64,000 nucleotides of DNA, taken from positions 11,098,001-11,162,000 of the forward strand of contig JAKZAN010000004.1 of the NCBI GenBank assembly GCA_023053545.1, read 5' to 3'. Shown one piece after another: positions 22,194-35,541 of this stretch. The position numbers were made by a program, and so were the translations under genes. How positions within the stretch are numbered: position 1 is the stretch's first letter; each line of letters starts with the position of its first letter. This DNA is from Lepidurus packardi (Eukaryota > Arthropoda > Branchiopoda > Notostraca > Triopsidae). A model generated the notes under the pieces. The model saw nothing but the letters and a program-made list of their open reading frames with translations. It was not told the origin of the DNA and made no database searches.

Positions 22194-22751
22194 CCTAGGC
22201 TAGACGAGACTTGTTATTGTCAATTAACTCCTGCTACCAGAGTTAATCCCATTTAACTGAGTGCTCTAGAAACAACTCTGTTCAGGTTAACGAGCAGTAA
22301 CTGTTGATTGAGCTTTCCAATAGTTGATTGAGCTGATTTAGTTGATTGAATAGTTGATAGAATAGTTGAATAATTGATAGAATAGTTGAATAGTTGATTG
22401 AATAGTTTAGTTGATTTGATTTAGTTGATTGAATAACAGTTTGATTTAGTAGTAGTTGATTAGTTAGTTGAGTACAACTCTTATACCTAAGCTAGACGGG
22501 ACTAGTTCATGGCCATTAGCTCTGAGTTAATCCTGAGTCAATACCCTGCGTTAATACCGTCGAAAATCTAGAAACAGCAACGTTAAGGTTACTGGATCTT
22601 AACTATTGATGCAGCTTGCCAATAGATGGAGCTGTTACCACTCCCCTTTACCTAGGCTAAACGGGTACTACTCCATCAACTATTCCCCGTTCTGGGCCTC
22701 GTTAAGCTCGATTGACATTTCGTTGACATTTGGCGTCCCGTCTAGCCTAGG
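22194..22751 (+). mobile_element. Inverted-repeat element, family B copy 2, internally duplicated
   Basis: The ends are inverted: CCTAGGCTAGACGAGAC at 22194-22210 and GTCCCGTCTAGCCTAGG at 22735-22751. The same motif recurs in direct orientation at 22486-22502 and 22651-22667. The segments starting at 22194 and 22486 are homologous (both run through GAGTTAATCC, TCTAGAAAC and AGGTTA), so the element looks like two copies in tandem or a nested copy. A GTTGATTGAATA minisatellite (22308-22470) has expanded inside the first. No protein is encoded. Confidence 0.65.
22308..22470. repeat. GTTGATTGAATA-type minisatellite
   Basis: Imperfect 8-15-bp units of TAGTTGATTGAATAG and TAGTTGATAGAATAG within the family B element. 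Confidence 0.85.
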
Positions 22752-25106
22752 CACAAGGAACGTTGGCAAAGCTTTACGTACGCTAAATGATGCAATGGGG
22801 GCATCGTGAAAAAATTGCGAAAAATCTAAAATAGCGAGGTTGAGCATATAGAAGGTTAGCTTGAAGAGCAAAATAGGAGGGTCCAAGATCCACTTGGTTG
22901 GGCTTTGGCTTTTTCTTCTTTTTCTTTGGAGTCTGTGCAGAATCGCATTAATCGTAGTGGATCGTGCGCAATCGTCATTTAACCTTAATCGTGTCTAATT
23001 TACGAGGTTCATAGAGTCTCGTTAGCTCTCTTCGTTCCGCCTATTTAAAAAAGAAGAAAAAAACTCAGTGCTCAGCGGCGCTTTTTGAATTGGAATTAGT
23101 TAAGTTCCCCTCTCCTTCTCTTTTTTTCTCTCTCTAACTCTGACTCTTCGCAGGCTGTGAATCACTTCGAGTTCCTTTGGTCTACCAGCCTTTTTTTCAT
23201 TCTCTAGAGCTGATAAATGTGTAGCGCTTGGCTTGATCTCGCATGGCAGGCCAAGTTCCATAACTCGCGCGCTGCTAAAGTGTGTCATAGCAAAAGAATC
23301 CTTGACAAAATTGGGGTCCGCGAACCAAAAAGGCTTTCAAACTCCTAAACATAACACAATGTCGGACACACCAGGGAGGAAAGATCATTTGCAATCATTA
23401 AGCTCTCTTCTGCCAGGACTCTGACAGAAAGCGACATTTGCTTGCATTTGCTCAAGCTGGCTCAACTCATCAGATGCACTACATTGGGAACCCTTTCAAG
23501 TAATACAAGTCTGGGTGGCCTTTTTTTTTCTTTATTTCCTTACGTCTATTATGAGTTTATTACCTTGAAATCTTTCCGTGATGCAATTATGATTGAAGAA
23601 GATTATGCAAAGAATGAAGAAGATTATGCAAAGAAGATTATTAATGGCTCCGGGGAAGTAAAATGAAAGGAAAATCGCCGATTTCTTTTAACCAGGAAAG
23701 ATTTATTGCTATTCCTCTAATTCCTTTATTTAGCTTTAGAAAACTAGTGAATCAAATCGTTGATATACCTCTCAAAAATACTAATTGTGAGGTTTTTCTT
23801 TTATGGACGATGCAGTTTTTTTGTAATTATTATTGATTTTTTAAAAGTAACATTCAATAGTTAATAATATAAAACGAATGAACCGCGCCAGAATTCAAAT
23901 AGCTAATCTTTTCTTACAGCAATAATAAGTTAATAACAATTATTATTATTGATAATGGATGATGCCAACGTCATCTTTTTTACCATTGATGGTTATCTGT
24001 AGTGTTATCTCGTTAGGTGGAAGGTAATAAATGTTCGCCAAAATAGACAGAAATTGATCAAGTCAGTTACCATACCATATTGGCGATGTAAACATTACAA
24101 AGTTCCCAGTATCGATGTCTTGAGTTATGGGTGGGCAAGTAAAGAAGTGAACGCAAAAGGAAGGTTGGATGTGACGGAAAAAAGAAAGAGCAAGGTCAGT
24201 TTGAGTAATAATAAAATCAAAGTAAAGGTAAAGAAAAAAACCTAATTTATTTGGTCGGTAAAGACCGGTAAATACTTGACCGAGTCCATGAATTGTGGCT
24301 TCGGCAATGGAGCATTATTATATTGAAGGGCAGACCATAACAAGCAAACTTATACCAACTGTGGCTGGGGCTATTATGGAGCCAGGGGAAAAAGCCAAGT
24401 CATTTATTTCCAAAGAGCTCTAGAACATAGCTGTGGACTTGCATTCAAATAGCCTTCTTAAAAATATTTCAAGGAAACTTGAAAACAAAACACTAGTCGC
24501 TTGAGGTCAGAAGCCTTTTGTGCTCTTGTGTGTAGCGTGCGCACAATTTTTGACTTCGATACAAGAGTTTCCAACAACTCGTTACTTGATTGGCGTCATC
24601 ATTTGGCGGCCCATAACTCACCCATCTTTTATTTTAACATTCCTCTAAGAGAACGATAAATTGCGGTTCCGAAGCCAAATTCTCGCCTTCCTTACAGACT
24701 GATCACAATTTTCCAGGCAGAAAAAAATCAAATCAAATTCAAGCCCCATAACCCAGAAATGCATAACCGGATCCTTGGTGGCACTTTTTCCCTTTAATTT
24801 GTGCACGAAATGTGTATTGACAAACGCACTCCCCCCTTGCAAAAGTAAATAAAAATGAAATAAAATCTTTAGTAGGACTGGCGGTCAGACCGTCCGTTAC
24901 AGAGCATCAGGTATAACATTGATGTTTAGTTGATATGCAAAGACACAAAGAGGTTCAAGTCGCGATCCGGATCTGGTACCTTTTTATTGCCGTTAGTAAA
25001 CCCTAAAGAAGAGAGGGACTCTGTCAGATGACCCAACTGTTTCTCGAAGAGGGATCCAAAGCGCCGACTCATCTTTGCTCTGCAAGTCGCTCATGCTCTT
25101 GAAAGG
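22752..25106. other. Intergenic, no gene seen
   Basis: Only small features: a duplicated GAAGATTATGCAAAGA at about 23597-23635, and a TTATTATT-rich tract near 23925-23950. No supported exon. Confidence 0.4.
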
Positions 25107-25219
25107 TATTTCCAGTCAATCGAGGAGTAGGAAGGTATTCGATCCGAGCGAGTATTAAGGTTCCTAACCAGAACTAATTCCAGTCAATCAAGGAGTATGG
25201 AGGTTCCTAATGAGAACTA
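25107..25219. repeat. Short diverged tandem duplication
   Basis: TTCCAGTCAATC(G/A)AGGAGTA followed by GGTTCCTAA and GAACTAA occurs twice, about 68 bp apart. Confidence 0.75.
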
Positions 25220-28200
25220 AAAGATCAGACGTATCGACACGTGGCTAAGGGCGATGCGATCGAGAGCTCGGGAAATCAATGGCTTAAGTAGTTTTGATAA
25301 TAGCCGAAGAAAAATAAAAAAAGTTTGAAGAGCTTGGCCGTCTTTTTGACTGAACCGTTTTTGCGTTCAGGAGCGTGAGGTCATCCCCAGGTCTTGGCAA
25401 GCGATTGTGCTCCTTTTTGGCTTAGAGAGGGAAAAAGAACAAAAAATTAAATTTATGCGTGTAGGTGTATACTGGACGTGCTGCCGCAGCACGTTTACAG
25501 GTAGACACAACGAGGAACAAGGGCTTTGGGGCCAATTAAAAAGGTTCTGTCGCAGCATTTTCGCTTGCTGTCGATCGCTATATTTTTTTTTTTTTTTTTT
25601 TTTTAGTATTAAACCAACGTGAGCATCTGCTCTTTGCTAGTCTGTATTATTATATAATACAATTTATGGACAATCACTTGCATTGTAATTAAGGACTTTT
25701 ATCTTTGGGGCCATTTATAAGAATTATAAAAGGGCCCTTTTTTTCTATAAAAATAATTAGAGCATTTTTAACAAAAGAAACTATAGCAGGGAAAGCTTTA
25801 GCATTGCAAAGGAAAAGATTCGGTGTTGAAATGTAAAATTAATTTTGAGAGCTCTTTTTAATAGAATTGCTCTTTGTTCATTATGCCATCTGCAGTGCAA
25901 AAAAATAGTTTAAGATCTTGATTTATCAGATCGGCGCAGAGTCAAAATCGATCGCTACATTGCTGTAGTTATATAAAGGAAGAAATTGGGTTAGGGGAAT
26001 CAAAAAGTGTGCAGTTTATTTTGTGTCCATTCAATTTGGTTTCCATTCAATTAATAGAAATATTAAATTTAATGCAAGTATCAATTATCATACTATAAAA
26101 AATAAAATAAAAAAAAGCCTAGTAAAATACACATAGTTAGGAAAAATATCAATATTAAATTAATAAAAATACCAATTAATATAATATAAAAAAAAAAATT
26201 TACAAAGCCAGAAGATCCGCGTATTCGGTGCATCAAGTCAATAAAATTCGGTGCATGTCTGCAAATAAAATGGTAAAATTACGATAAAATTGTAGTAGCA
26301 TAGCATACAATTAGTATAGCATACTACTAGAATTTGTAGTAGCATAGAAACAGAATTTGAAGGTAATTAGAAATTTCGGTATTTAAAAAAATTCGATAAA
26401 TTATGAAATTTCGAAAAATTCTGGAAAAAATTCGTGTTAGAATGAGAAATTGTCACAGGAATTTCTTATATTTGGTTAATTTTTAAATTTGGAATAAATG
26501 TGTAGAATTTAGAAATATTGACTGGGAGAACTTATTATGCAGCTCTATTCTTTGAAATTTATTTCCGGGCGGCATAGTTCCAGTACCGCACGGACCTACG
26601 TCCGCGTAACGAATGTCCAATTAGCGAACAATGGGCAAGGTGCAGTGGAACTGAGCGAGTACGAAACCCCCTTTTTCTTTTTATTAGTGATTGTTTTTTC
26701 TAGTTACTGTCTGCTTGGTGAACTGTTGACCTTGAAATGGTCTTTTTTCGTCTTGTACTTGCTAACACTTTCAAAAGTTAAAAAGAAGCTCAGGAGCAGG
26801 TGGGGAAAAAGCTCATTTTTTCATTGTCAGATCGTCAATTCCACCATTACTTTATTCAAAAATAAAGAACTAACATCGAAAGATGCGTATTAGTCTTTTC
26901 CTATCCAGAATAGTCCAGAATTATAAAAATAAAAAATAAAATAAAAAAAAAAGTTAGATCTCATGGCTCAATAACTGCTCCCAGCCTTAACCACCTTCCA
27001 TTGCTCATCTTCAAACGGCATATTATTTTGCTGTCAAAGAGCAAGTTTCGCTTGAAGAGCTTGAATCATTTTTTTTTAAATTTTTTACCTTGGATTTTTA
27101 TAAATTAGCCCGTTTAGTTATTCAGATTCTATTCATTTTATGTTTGACTATTCATTTTATATGTGTACGTGCAGTCAAATCGTACACTGACATACACACT
27201 CACATGTGTTTTTCTTCGGGATCCTGTTTCATGTTTAGGGATAAGCTGTAAATAGAAAATCCCTCTTGTTTTGGGTTTTTGGGCGGCCAAAGTGCCAAGA
27301 GGGAAGTAGGAGGTAAAAGAAGCTAAAAAAGGAACCGAGAATTTTCTACGGCATCGCACGTGGGATTTATGGCCCGTGTTCAAGTGTCTACTAAGCGCTT
27401 CTTGTCAGGGGCCGCACTTGGGGGCCACAATTTACGCATCCTTATGGCAAAACGCGAGAAAAAAAGCCCAGTCCCTTTTATTTTATTTGGAATTTTTTTT
27501 ATTATTTTTTTAAAACAGTCCAATTATTTTTGATTTCTTTAAGTTAAATTTATTGTTCTGTGATTGGGCCTATATTCCAACCTTTCCGTTCGGTGCTGGG
27601 CAATTCTAATTTTAATTACTGTGATTTCTATGTAAACTTAATAATCTAATTTAATCCCAATAATTAGCCGAGTTTCTTGGCTTTTTGAAATGTATCTTGT
27701 GTAATATTTATTCTTGGTTGGGAATTTAAAATTTTAATTGAAATTTTTAATTTAAAATTCGCGCGCTCGGAAAGCATCTTAAAGCGACGTCATTGGCTCA
27801 CTGCACCAGTCGCATCGGATCGGTGTTTTCGATAAGCGTGAAGTGAGCGAAAGCGCCGTGTTTTTAAGTCTCCTAAGATTTTTTTTTATTAACAAACGAT
27901 ATAAATACAATATATAGTAATGCCAGTAATCTAAAGTTATATCACATTATAAACATTATAAACAGTATAACCAGTGATGGGAAGTTTACAGTTTTAGAAC
28001 GAGTATTTTATTCACTTTGAAACTGCGGAGAGTAAGCCAAAAAAATCTTCCGACACGAAAGGCAGCAATTATGAATGACTTAAAAGACAGAATAAGACAA
28101 AAAGACTTGAATTATTTGGTGGCGTTTTCAATAAAAAAAAAGACTTCTAGTTTAAAGCAAGCCCCTGGAGCCATTCACACGTGTGTAATTTGCGAGCCCC

Positions 28201-28708
28201 CACACGCAGAGAACAGAAGAGAAAGAGCCAGAAGAAAAGGACTGTTTCTTTAAGGAGTTTATCCCTGTTATGCTCACATAGTTTGTATACGTTTTTACAG
28301 GGCTTTTTTATGGCTCCTGCAAAAGGCCAGCCAAGGTGCTTTATGACGGCGTCTTGGAGATGTGTGGGCCCGTCCCTTCTCACGTTTGGGGCTCCGCATA
28401 TAAGGAATTTCTTCGCCAGGAGAAGACAGGTGTCATTTCGCATTTTCTCTGCTCGTAACTTTTAGGACTTCCGGTTAAAGGTCTCCTTTTGCATAATGCA
28501 GCCACTAAAAAGCCCTCAAAAACCGTCTCCTTCTACACACTTTTTCCTGTTCGTCCTCTATTGCTCTGGCTCCAAACTTTGGCTTTGGGGTTCTGTTGCC
28601 AGGGCTCGAGAAAAAGTCGCTAGGATTAGGGGAAAAACGAATGTTGGACTTCAGATTCCAGCATTTCGGTGGACCGCCAACAGTGGAATGAAGCCGAGCT
28701 TCCCAAAC
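25220..28708. other. Intergenic, no gene seen
   Basis: Contains a perfect small hairpin ACGTGCTG-CCG-CAGCACGT at 25477-25495, a 22-nt T run at 25583-25604, and a very AT-rich block at about 26040-26530. No recognised exon, although 28150-28450 is less AT-rich with open frames on both strands. Confidence 0.4.
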
Positions 28709-28806
28709 GTTCTTCGTGGAGTTTGGAGCAATAGCACGCAATAGTGTTCTTCTTGAAGTTTGGAGCAATATCACGCAATAGCACACAATAGCACGCAATA
28801 GTGTTG
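28709..28806. repeat. 37-bp duplication grading into 10-11-bp units
   Basis: GTTCTTC.TG.AGTTTGGAGC starts at 28709 and 28746. It is followed by short ATAGCAC(A/G)CA units to about 28806. Confidence 0.85.
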
Positions 28807-29040
28807 CTCTTTAATGGAGCAATAAGAAACTGTTGGCCGCAAGAGCCAGCAAATAGAGCGTTTCATCGAGTTTCTCGAAATAGCTTGTGTATCATGAACG
28901 AAGTAGTAATGAAGCTGTTAAAGAAAGAAAATTCCAACAAAGAGTCTCGTGACATTCAGACGTCACAGACGGAGCTGACTCCGCGGTCCCCGGAAGCTTT
29001 GTTTACTGTTTTAAGCATGGAAGTGCACCGTTAACCATGT

Positions 29041-29210
29041 AGCCAGCGTCCCTAAGCCGCAACGTAGCACCTCTGTGACGTCACGATCCAAAGTTTCCAT
29101 GCTCACAACTCGTGAACGGCTCTTTCCAAAGATTGGAAACAAAGTGAATCGATCTTGTAATGAAGTAAACTACCAGCCTCCACACAAATCACAACATGGG
29201 ATTTTGGTGG
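29041..29210 (+). repeat. Dispersed repeat, family I copy 1
   Basis: This 170-bp segment matches 48830-49000 in reverse complement. Shared, in order: CCTAAGCCGC / CATAAGCCGC; TGTGACGTCA / CGTGACATCA; CACAACTCGTGAACGGCT / CATAACTCGTGAACGGCT (the last 15 bases identical); CCCAAAG/TCCAAAG; GGAAACAAA/CGAAACAAA; TAATGAA; and CAACATG.G.TTTT. It includes a perfect CRE-type TGACGTCA. No inverted ends, poly-A tail or coding capacity was seen. The element class is unknown. Confidence 0.7.
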
Positions 29211-31921
29211 CAGTTATCCATGAAATAGTTCAATTCCAAGGTTAGCTTTGCCAGATTTCCCTGTCTAGTTTGACGTTGGTCCAGAAAGTAACCCTTTGTT
29301 ACCCAAACAACACCAACCATTCGTTAATATTTTCCCCGAAAATGCATCGATAAGAGCCGATTCTTGTCGATTTAGTTTTACTTTCGTGCTGACTTTCATG
29401 AAGTACTTTCGCATTAGCTTCTTTATTGATGTAAATGAAGGAACTTTGAATTTTTGGATCAAGTTTGCGGGGTTTAATTGGATGTGGGGAGTGTTATAGT
29501 TAACGCTGCAAGTTCCTTATTGACGTAGGAAAGGCGGAGTCGTTGGTTAATTGAATTTGAATGTATAAGGTGAGTGAAAAGTCTAAAGGTGTTGTGGTTA
29601 GCATCCCCCCACCCCCCCAAAAAAGAAACTTTTGATGATTATCACTTGAACGCTGATTATATGGATGCTCGAGTTGGGAAGATTCAAGGTAAGAAAAAAC
29701 GCACGATAGAGACAGAAAGAAAGAAAAAAAATTTTGAAAAAGCCCATATGGCGCCTGCGTGGTGATATGTAAAAAGAGGGGATCTGGAATGTTGTTTGAC
29801 AGCGCACAATTAATGGGCGTTAGAGTGCAGAGGTTTTCTTTTTGATTATGCCAACTCATTTGCGAGTTATCACTGATGGTACCGCTTTTTTAATTGAACA
29901 GCTATACAATTTTCCTGCTGGTGGCCCGAAGGATGTCACCTTTATTTTCGGATCGACAGATGTCGGGATTTCGGGCGCTATATTAACCCGTCAGCTGTGA
30001 ATAGAAGAGTTACGAAAACATAAAAAAAACCGCAATTGTTGTCCATGTGACTTCTCCGAACATTCATTTTGTTGCCTCTATAAAGTTACAGAAAAAAACC
30101 TTTCCTAAACCTTAATTTTCCTAATCAGGATGCATTTGCTTGCAATTCAGATTTCAGTTATTACCTTTATTTAGAGGCAGTTAAACCTCGAAAAGAGTTT
30201 GGAAAGTTTAAAGTTTGGATTTTAGAACTGGTATAAATTTTTGCCAGCAGATATTTAAAATGACAGGAATAATATCTCAGGATTTTCCCAACAGTACTTT
30301 GCTGGCTAATAGATCGCTAATTTATGTAGGTGGGGCTTCCAAAAGATGTAAGCTCCGGTGGTCTGTGTATATTTTACCCATCACACATTCTAATTGACAG
30401 TCTCAACTTGTGTCAAGTTGCCGTGTTTTTTTCATGTTCGCATCCTCCGGTTCCTGCACATGCAAAAGAGGAGCAAAGAGTCGAAAAGGAAGCAGGGGAA
30501 CAAGTTGAAATAAGGCAAAAGGTTGTGTAATCGAAAACCATGCAATTGCCGTTGTTTTCCTGCTTGGGAGCCTGTTTTTCGAGTTATGCACAACTTGACA
30601 TGCATGTATACACACAGGTGAAAGGCGTTTATGGTAAGTTCCTCCAAACTCTTTTGTCTTTTTTTAAAGAAATTTTTTACTTTTTGGGAGCATTCGAGAA
30701 TGGGCACCTTAAACGGCGAGCCAGGTTGTGCGCTAATTTAGCGTGAGCAATTGCTCAATGGTTCCGAGCCGTTTCGTAGAAAGGTACGGTGGTATGCACA
30801 ACTTTTTGGGGGGATTCTTTGGGACTCGAAAGCGATGGAATAGGTGGAAGGTAAAGACAAAAAGGCCTAGGAAGGTGACAAGTGAGAAAAAATTATGGAA
30901 ATTGGGTGCCTTTTTTTTGGGTTACTTCTTCCATGTACTGACCTTTGGCGAGTTCTCAGTCGTGCAGAACACATCACCGGAATCCAAATTGGTTTTCAAA
31001 AGGGACTTGGCGAGCTTTTTGGTCATACTCTGTCGTGACATTTGAGTTCGGTTTTGGGGGGTATGGTAAGTACATAACGTATACATTAAGTGAGTGCGTC
31101 CTTGTCAAACTCTCACTCCAGAGAACTTTCCAAGACATGCTGTATGCTCTCTGTCATTCTTTCTTAAAGATTCGTATGAGCTTTATTTGGGAATTACATA
31201 TTTAAAAAAAAAGTTTCAGTGAATTTTCAGGCTTATTTTATGTAATTATTGTAGTTATTTCATTATTTATAATATTATATTAGCTTTAATATTTATTAGC
31301 TTTATATTTACTATAATTCTTCTTCTTCTTATAATATGCTATAGTATTATTATGATATTATTATTTTATTAATGTATTGCTAGTGTTTATACATTTTGTC
31401 TTTCCATTTGAAGAGCCAAGAAAAGTTTTGATTCGACTAGTGCGTATGGTTCCTGCTGGGAATGGCGACTCGGAGCTGTCAACAATGCTGTAATATGCTC
31501 CGGGAAAAAGTGCTTACGAGGCGTCAGCCCCCCTTTGGGGTCCCTACTTGACCTTTCGTGACTTTTGCCAGACACTCTGGAGGTTGCAAGTAGTGTAAGT
31601 TTAGGCAAATTTTATTCCTTTTTTTGGAATTGGTCGCCCAAGCTACGATATTCAACAGGCATTAGCGTACGTTTTTCCATTTCATGAGCTTCCACTATTC
31701 AAAGCTTTTCAAGTGTTCACAGAACTGTATTGAAACCAAACACAAGGCGGAAAAACGGATTTCAATTCCAGTTTGCATTTGCAATTAGGCAGCAGACTCG
31801 AAATGAAACGCTTTCGCAAATTAAGGAACTCGACTTTGATAAGCTTCGGCTATAAAGTGGTAAATGGAAAAGAAAGTTGTGAGTGTGCAATATTGGCGCA
31901 CGCTGACGTCATACGTTGTTA
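29211..31921. other. Intergenic, no gene seen
   Basis: Includes a very AT-rich tract at about 31205-31385 with ATATTAT and TTCTTCTTCTT runs. No exon or RNA gene recognised. Confidence 0.4.
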
Positions 31922-31982
31922 GGTGAGCTGGCAGTTGCATATATCCGAAAGACTTGTGGATACGTGCAACTGCCAATTTGCA
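31922..31982 (+). ncRNA. Pre-miRNA-like hairpin candidate
   Basis: The 18-nt arms at 31929-31946 (TGGCAGTTGCATATATCC) and 31958-31975 (GGATACGTGCAACTGCCA) pair with 16 Watson-Crick pairs, one G-U and one A-C mismatch around an 11-nt loop. Weaker pairs extend the base of the stem to about 24 positions, giving about 61 nt overall, a size typical of animal pre-miRNAs. It lies in otherwise non-repetitive DNA. I do not recognise either arm as a known miRNA. The minus-strand transcript would fold too, so the strand is arbitrary. Confidence 0.35.
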
Positions 31983-32117
31983 TACATGTGGCTCCATGTC
32001 CAAATTCAGCCAGTTTCTATTCGCTAACCGCGGGGAAATAAGAAAGGATTTTTTTTTAGTTATCTACAAAATCCTCTGTCCATTTTGGTTGTTTTCTTAG
32101 AAATAAATCACTAAATA

Positions 32118-32372
32118 AACAAACAATTAATTAAGCTGATTCATAATTTATGGATTTATTTATTTATTTATTCAGTGGTTTTTAATCGCTATTCCAAAAC
32201 GCATATCATCTTGTTTTCGTTCCAGAAACTAGAAAATTAATCAATTTTCTAGAAATCAATAATTCAATCAACAAATAATTAATCAAGCTGATTCAGAATG
32301 TATGGATTTCTTTATTTAATGAATTTTACTCGCTATTCCAAAATAAATGTCAGCTTGTTTTCGTTCCAGAAA
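32118..32372. repeat. Tandem duplication of about 148 bp
   Basis: Copies at 32118-32230 and 32268-32372 share AAGCTGATTCA, TATGGATTT, TCGCTATTCCAAAA and CTTGTTTTCGTTCCAGAAAC. The offset is 144-152 bp because of indels. Confidence 0.85.
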
Positions 32373-33349
32373 CTCTACATCGATTAATAAAGAACATCGG
32401 AGGTATTTATGCCCTCAGGCGATTAACATTATCAATTTTTCGATTTCTTTTTTATTCATTTTTTAAGGGAATTCCACAGTCACAGTCACACACCATATGC
32501 TCGGAATTATCGTATATTGTGAGCCAGCTCCACTTCTTTTTCCTGGAATTTTATTAATTTATTTTTCATCGAAATAATGATTAGCGACCGGCTGTCATGG
32601 AAACGAACGGATTCCCAAACTGTGCTTGAGGATATTGAACGTGGTTTTCATGCAGGCTAGTATTAAAAAAAAAAAGAATTCAAAAGGAGAGTAATTTGGG
32701 CCCGCGGTGATGAACAGTTCAGCGAGCCTGTTCTTGTTCCTGGACCACCCAATTTTCTTAATTTCTCTGGTTTCTGAACTTCCTTCTACGGGGCCAAAGA
32801 AGGAAAAATATAAACTTACCTGATACTATAACGAGCGCTCATGCCTAAATGCGTTCGAGATTATGCAAATTGACCTCCTTGTTCTTAATCTTTCTGGTTT
32901 TCCTGGTTTCCCGTCCTCAAAGGGGAAAGGGAGTGTGTTATGGGCTGTGCTGATTTACCACAGGTGTTGCTATTGACACCTGAGAGTAATGGCGATCAAT
33001 AAGTTGATTGGCCAAATACATGTTTGTGAATAAAAAAAAGTATAGAGCGAAAAGCGAAAAGAAAAGACACCTGTGTTTTTGCGCCCCAACGATAGAGATA
33101 GATAGAGGTAGCTCAGTCGATCGATTTGAAAGCGAGATTCATGGGTACAGGGTCACAGCAAGGAACGGGGATATTGTTTCTTGTCGTTCTTTCTTTTTTT
33201 ATTTGTTTTGGAAATCTTTTATTCAGTTTTTTAAGCGTAAGGGTTCCTGGATTTATCTCAATGAAACGATAGTAATTAAAAGTAGCTCCTTACGCCAAAG
33301 ATGCGATGTACTACGTAGAAGTACGATGAAGTTAAAGTACGTAGAAGTA

Positions 33350-33505
33350 TGATTCACTGTGTAAATAAATACGATGATGTACTGTATGTATAAGTATGAC
33401 GATGGACTGACCGTATAAATACGGTGATGTACTGACCGTATGAGTGCGACGATTTAGTGAATGTATTACCACGATGATGTACTGTATGGATTAGTACAAT
33501 GACGG
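33350..33505. repeat. About 26-bp minisatellite, 5-6 diverged units
   Basis: Units of the form CGATGATGTACTGTATGTAT, with TAAGTA or TAAATA endings, start near 33372, 33399, 33422, 33449 and 33472. Confidence 0.8.
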
Positions 33506-35541
33506 GCGCTTGTTTCCTTTACCCCCCACATTCTAAATACTAACCCGGGAATGTCCAGTTTATGAAAAAGGAACTTGGTATTGTAGTTTTTGTCAGCACC
33601 CCATGAGTGGTTCGTATGCTCTGAAACGCGATTCACCCACGAAACCCGCTACAATATGTAGGTTCCTAGGTTACTGTTTAGGATGTGGGGAGTACAGTGA
33701 ACCAGCGCCCAAGGATGTACTGTACAATAGGCCTACCTTTCTTGCGTTTTCTGGAAAGACTGGAATTTTTTTCTGAATTAAGGTGGTAAAATCAGGAGTA
33801 TTTGGAGATTTAAAGAGATTTAAAAGAACACACGAAAGAGTATTTGGAGCCATGTTTCTCTTTAATTTATTTTATTTTATTCCAGATTTTCTTCCGTTCT
33901 ATTTTTTCTGAATTAAAAGTTTCAGAGTACAGTTACAAAAGTACAGGATTTTTTTCTGGGAAGAGGACGAATTTCGGGAGTTTGGGAATTTAAGACTTGA
34001 GATCGTGGCAATGGAAAATTGAAAGCGATGCCTAATCTCGAAAGGGCGAAAAGCGCTAGGATAATTAAATTAACGTCTAGTAAATTTATACATGATATAG
34101 CGTTGAGTCAACAAGGAATTGTGAAACACCCGAACAAAAAGAGGGAGTGCAAAAAAAGATAATCAATTTACGAGTCATAATTCGCGTTTGAGATTCCGTT
34201 TAATCAAGAGCAGAATCCCAGAAAATAAAGAAGACGAATTTATGAGAAGGCGAGATCGCCACTCGGTTGTCAAAGTGAACTTTTCGCTTACATAAAACAA
34301 AAAAAAAATACGTGTAATAATTTAATATAAAAAATATGATACTAGAAAAAAAAATGATGGAGTCTTATTATCATTATCTATTTAGTTCATTGGTATGCCT
34401 GGGAAGTCACGTTGGTTACGTCTGGTGTGTGTCAGCACCTGGCTTAATTTTCTTTTTTTTTTCGGTTTTGGATTTCCGAAGTTTGCATAGTGCAGCTCAT
34501 TAAATCAAACCAAGAGCTGGCCTTTCCTCGCTGTTGAGTTACGACGATGGATCAAAAACAAATATAGTTTATCCAGGGTCTTTTTTCATTTTTTTCTTTT
34601 TTTTTTTTTTTTTAAGACGGATGATTCTCTTTACTTATTTTTCATTTTATTGATTGCTCTCCAACCATAATCGAGAATGCGCCCACAATTCTCACTGGGG
34701 AAAGAAATGAATTGGAATGATACACCCAATTAAAAAAATTTAAATTTTGTCGAATAATTCCTTTCTTTTCGTTTCACATTTTTTTTAACGAGTCGGAAGG
34801 GGATTCAACTTTGGAGTCAGGCAAATTGATTTAGAAGTTGTTTGGGGAGGAATATAACCAGACGCCAATTTTTCACGACAGTTTTTATGAAGGGGGCGGA
34901 GCCAGTCCCGACAATAAACTGGCGTCCGTCGAGTATAACTTCCAGCTTCTTCGATATTATTGATTTCGGCTCGAGTTCCTTTACCCTAAAGCTGTCCTTT
35001 CTTTTTTTAGTTTATGTTTCTCGCATGTGTGAATGTGTGCGCATGCGTGCCTTTTAGCCTTTCGAGTTCGCATTATAATATTTTTAAAAAAATGTTGGGA
35101 AGTCTGCTGAAGCTTAATGAAGGGTGCTCAGTTTTAAATGAGGTGAAAGCTCACCTCTTCACCTTTAGCCATACATGCTTATACGTTTCCATTTTTGCCC
35201 CAGAAAAGCCATCGATCAACGAAAACCCAAGAGTTAAATTTGCCGCAGATTCATTTAATTTCCTTTTATTTCCACAGACCCACACACGTGTTGAATTTTT
35301 GAATGCGCTTCGAGAAGCTTGTTTCTGAACTTTCTGAAGATTCTAAAGATTCTGAAGATTCTGAAGCACACCAGCACAACTTAAGGCCACGGTGTACTGC
35401 AAGTACTTGACCATGTTTTGTCAAAAGATGGCACTGGTGTCACACCCTTTCTCATTGCAATTTCCTGAATTTGCAACAAGAAATTCAAAGAAAAGCAAAG
35501 AGATCGTGGAAAAATTAGTTTTCTAAACATATCTTAAGAAC
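33506..35541. other. Intergenic, no gene seen
   Basis: AT-rich, with a small GATTCTGAA repeat at about 35335-35366. No supported exon. Confidence 0.4.

Noticed and set aside
33107-33165. tRNA-like TAGCTCAGTCG followed by a GGGTCACAGC
   Set aside because: The A-box is good but the B-box is degenerate, and no acceptor or anticodon stems can be drawn.
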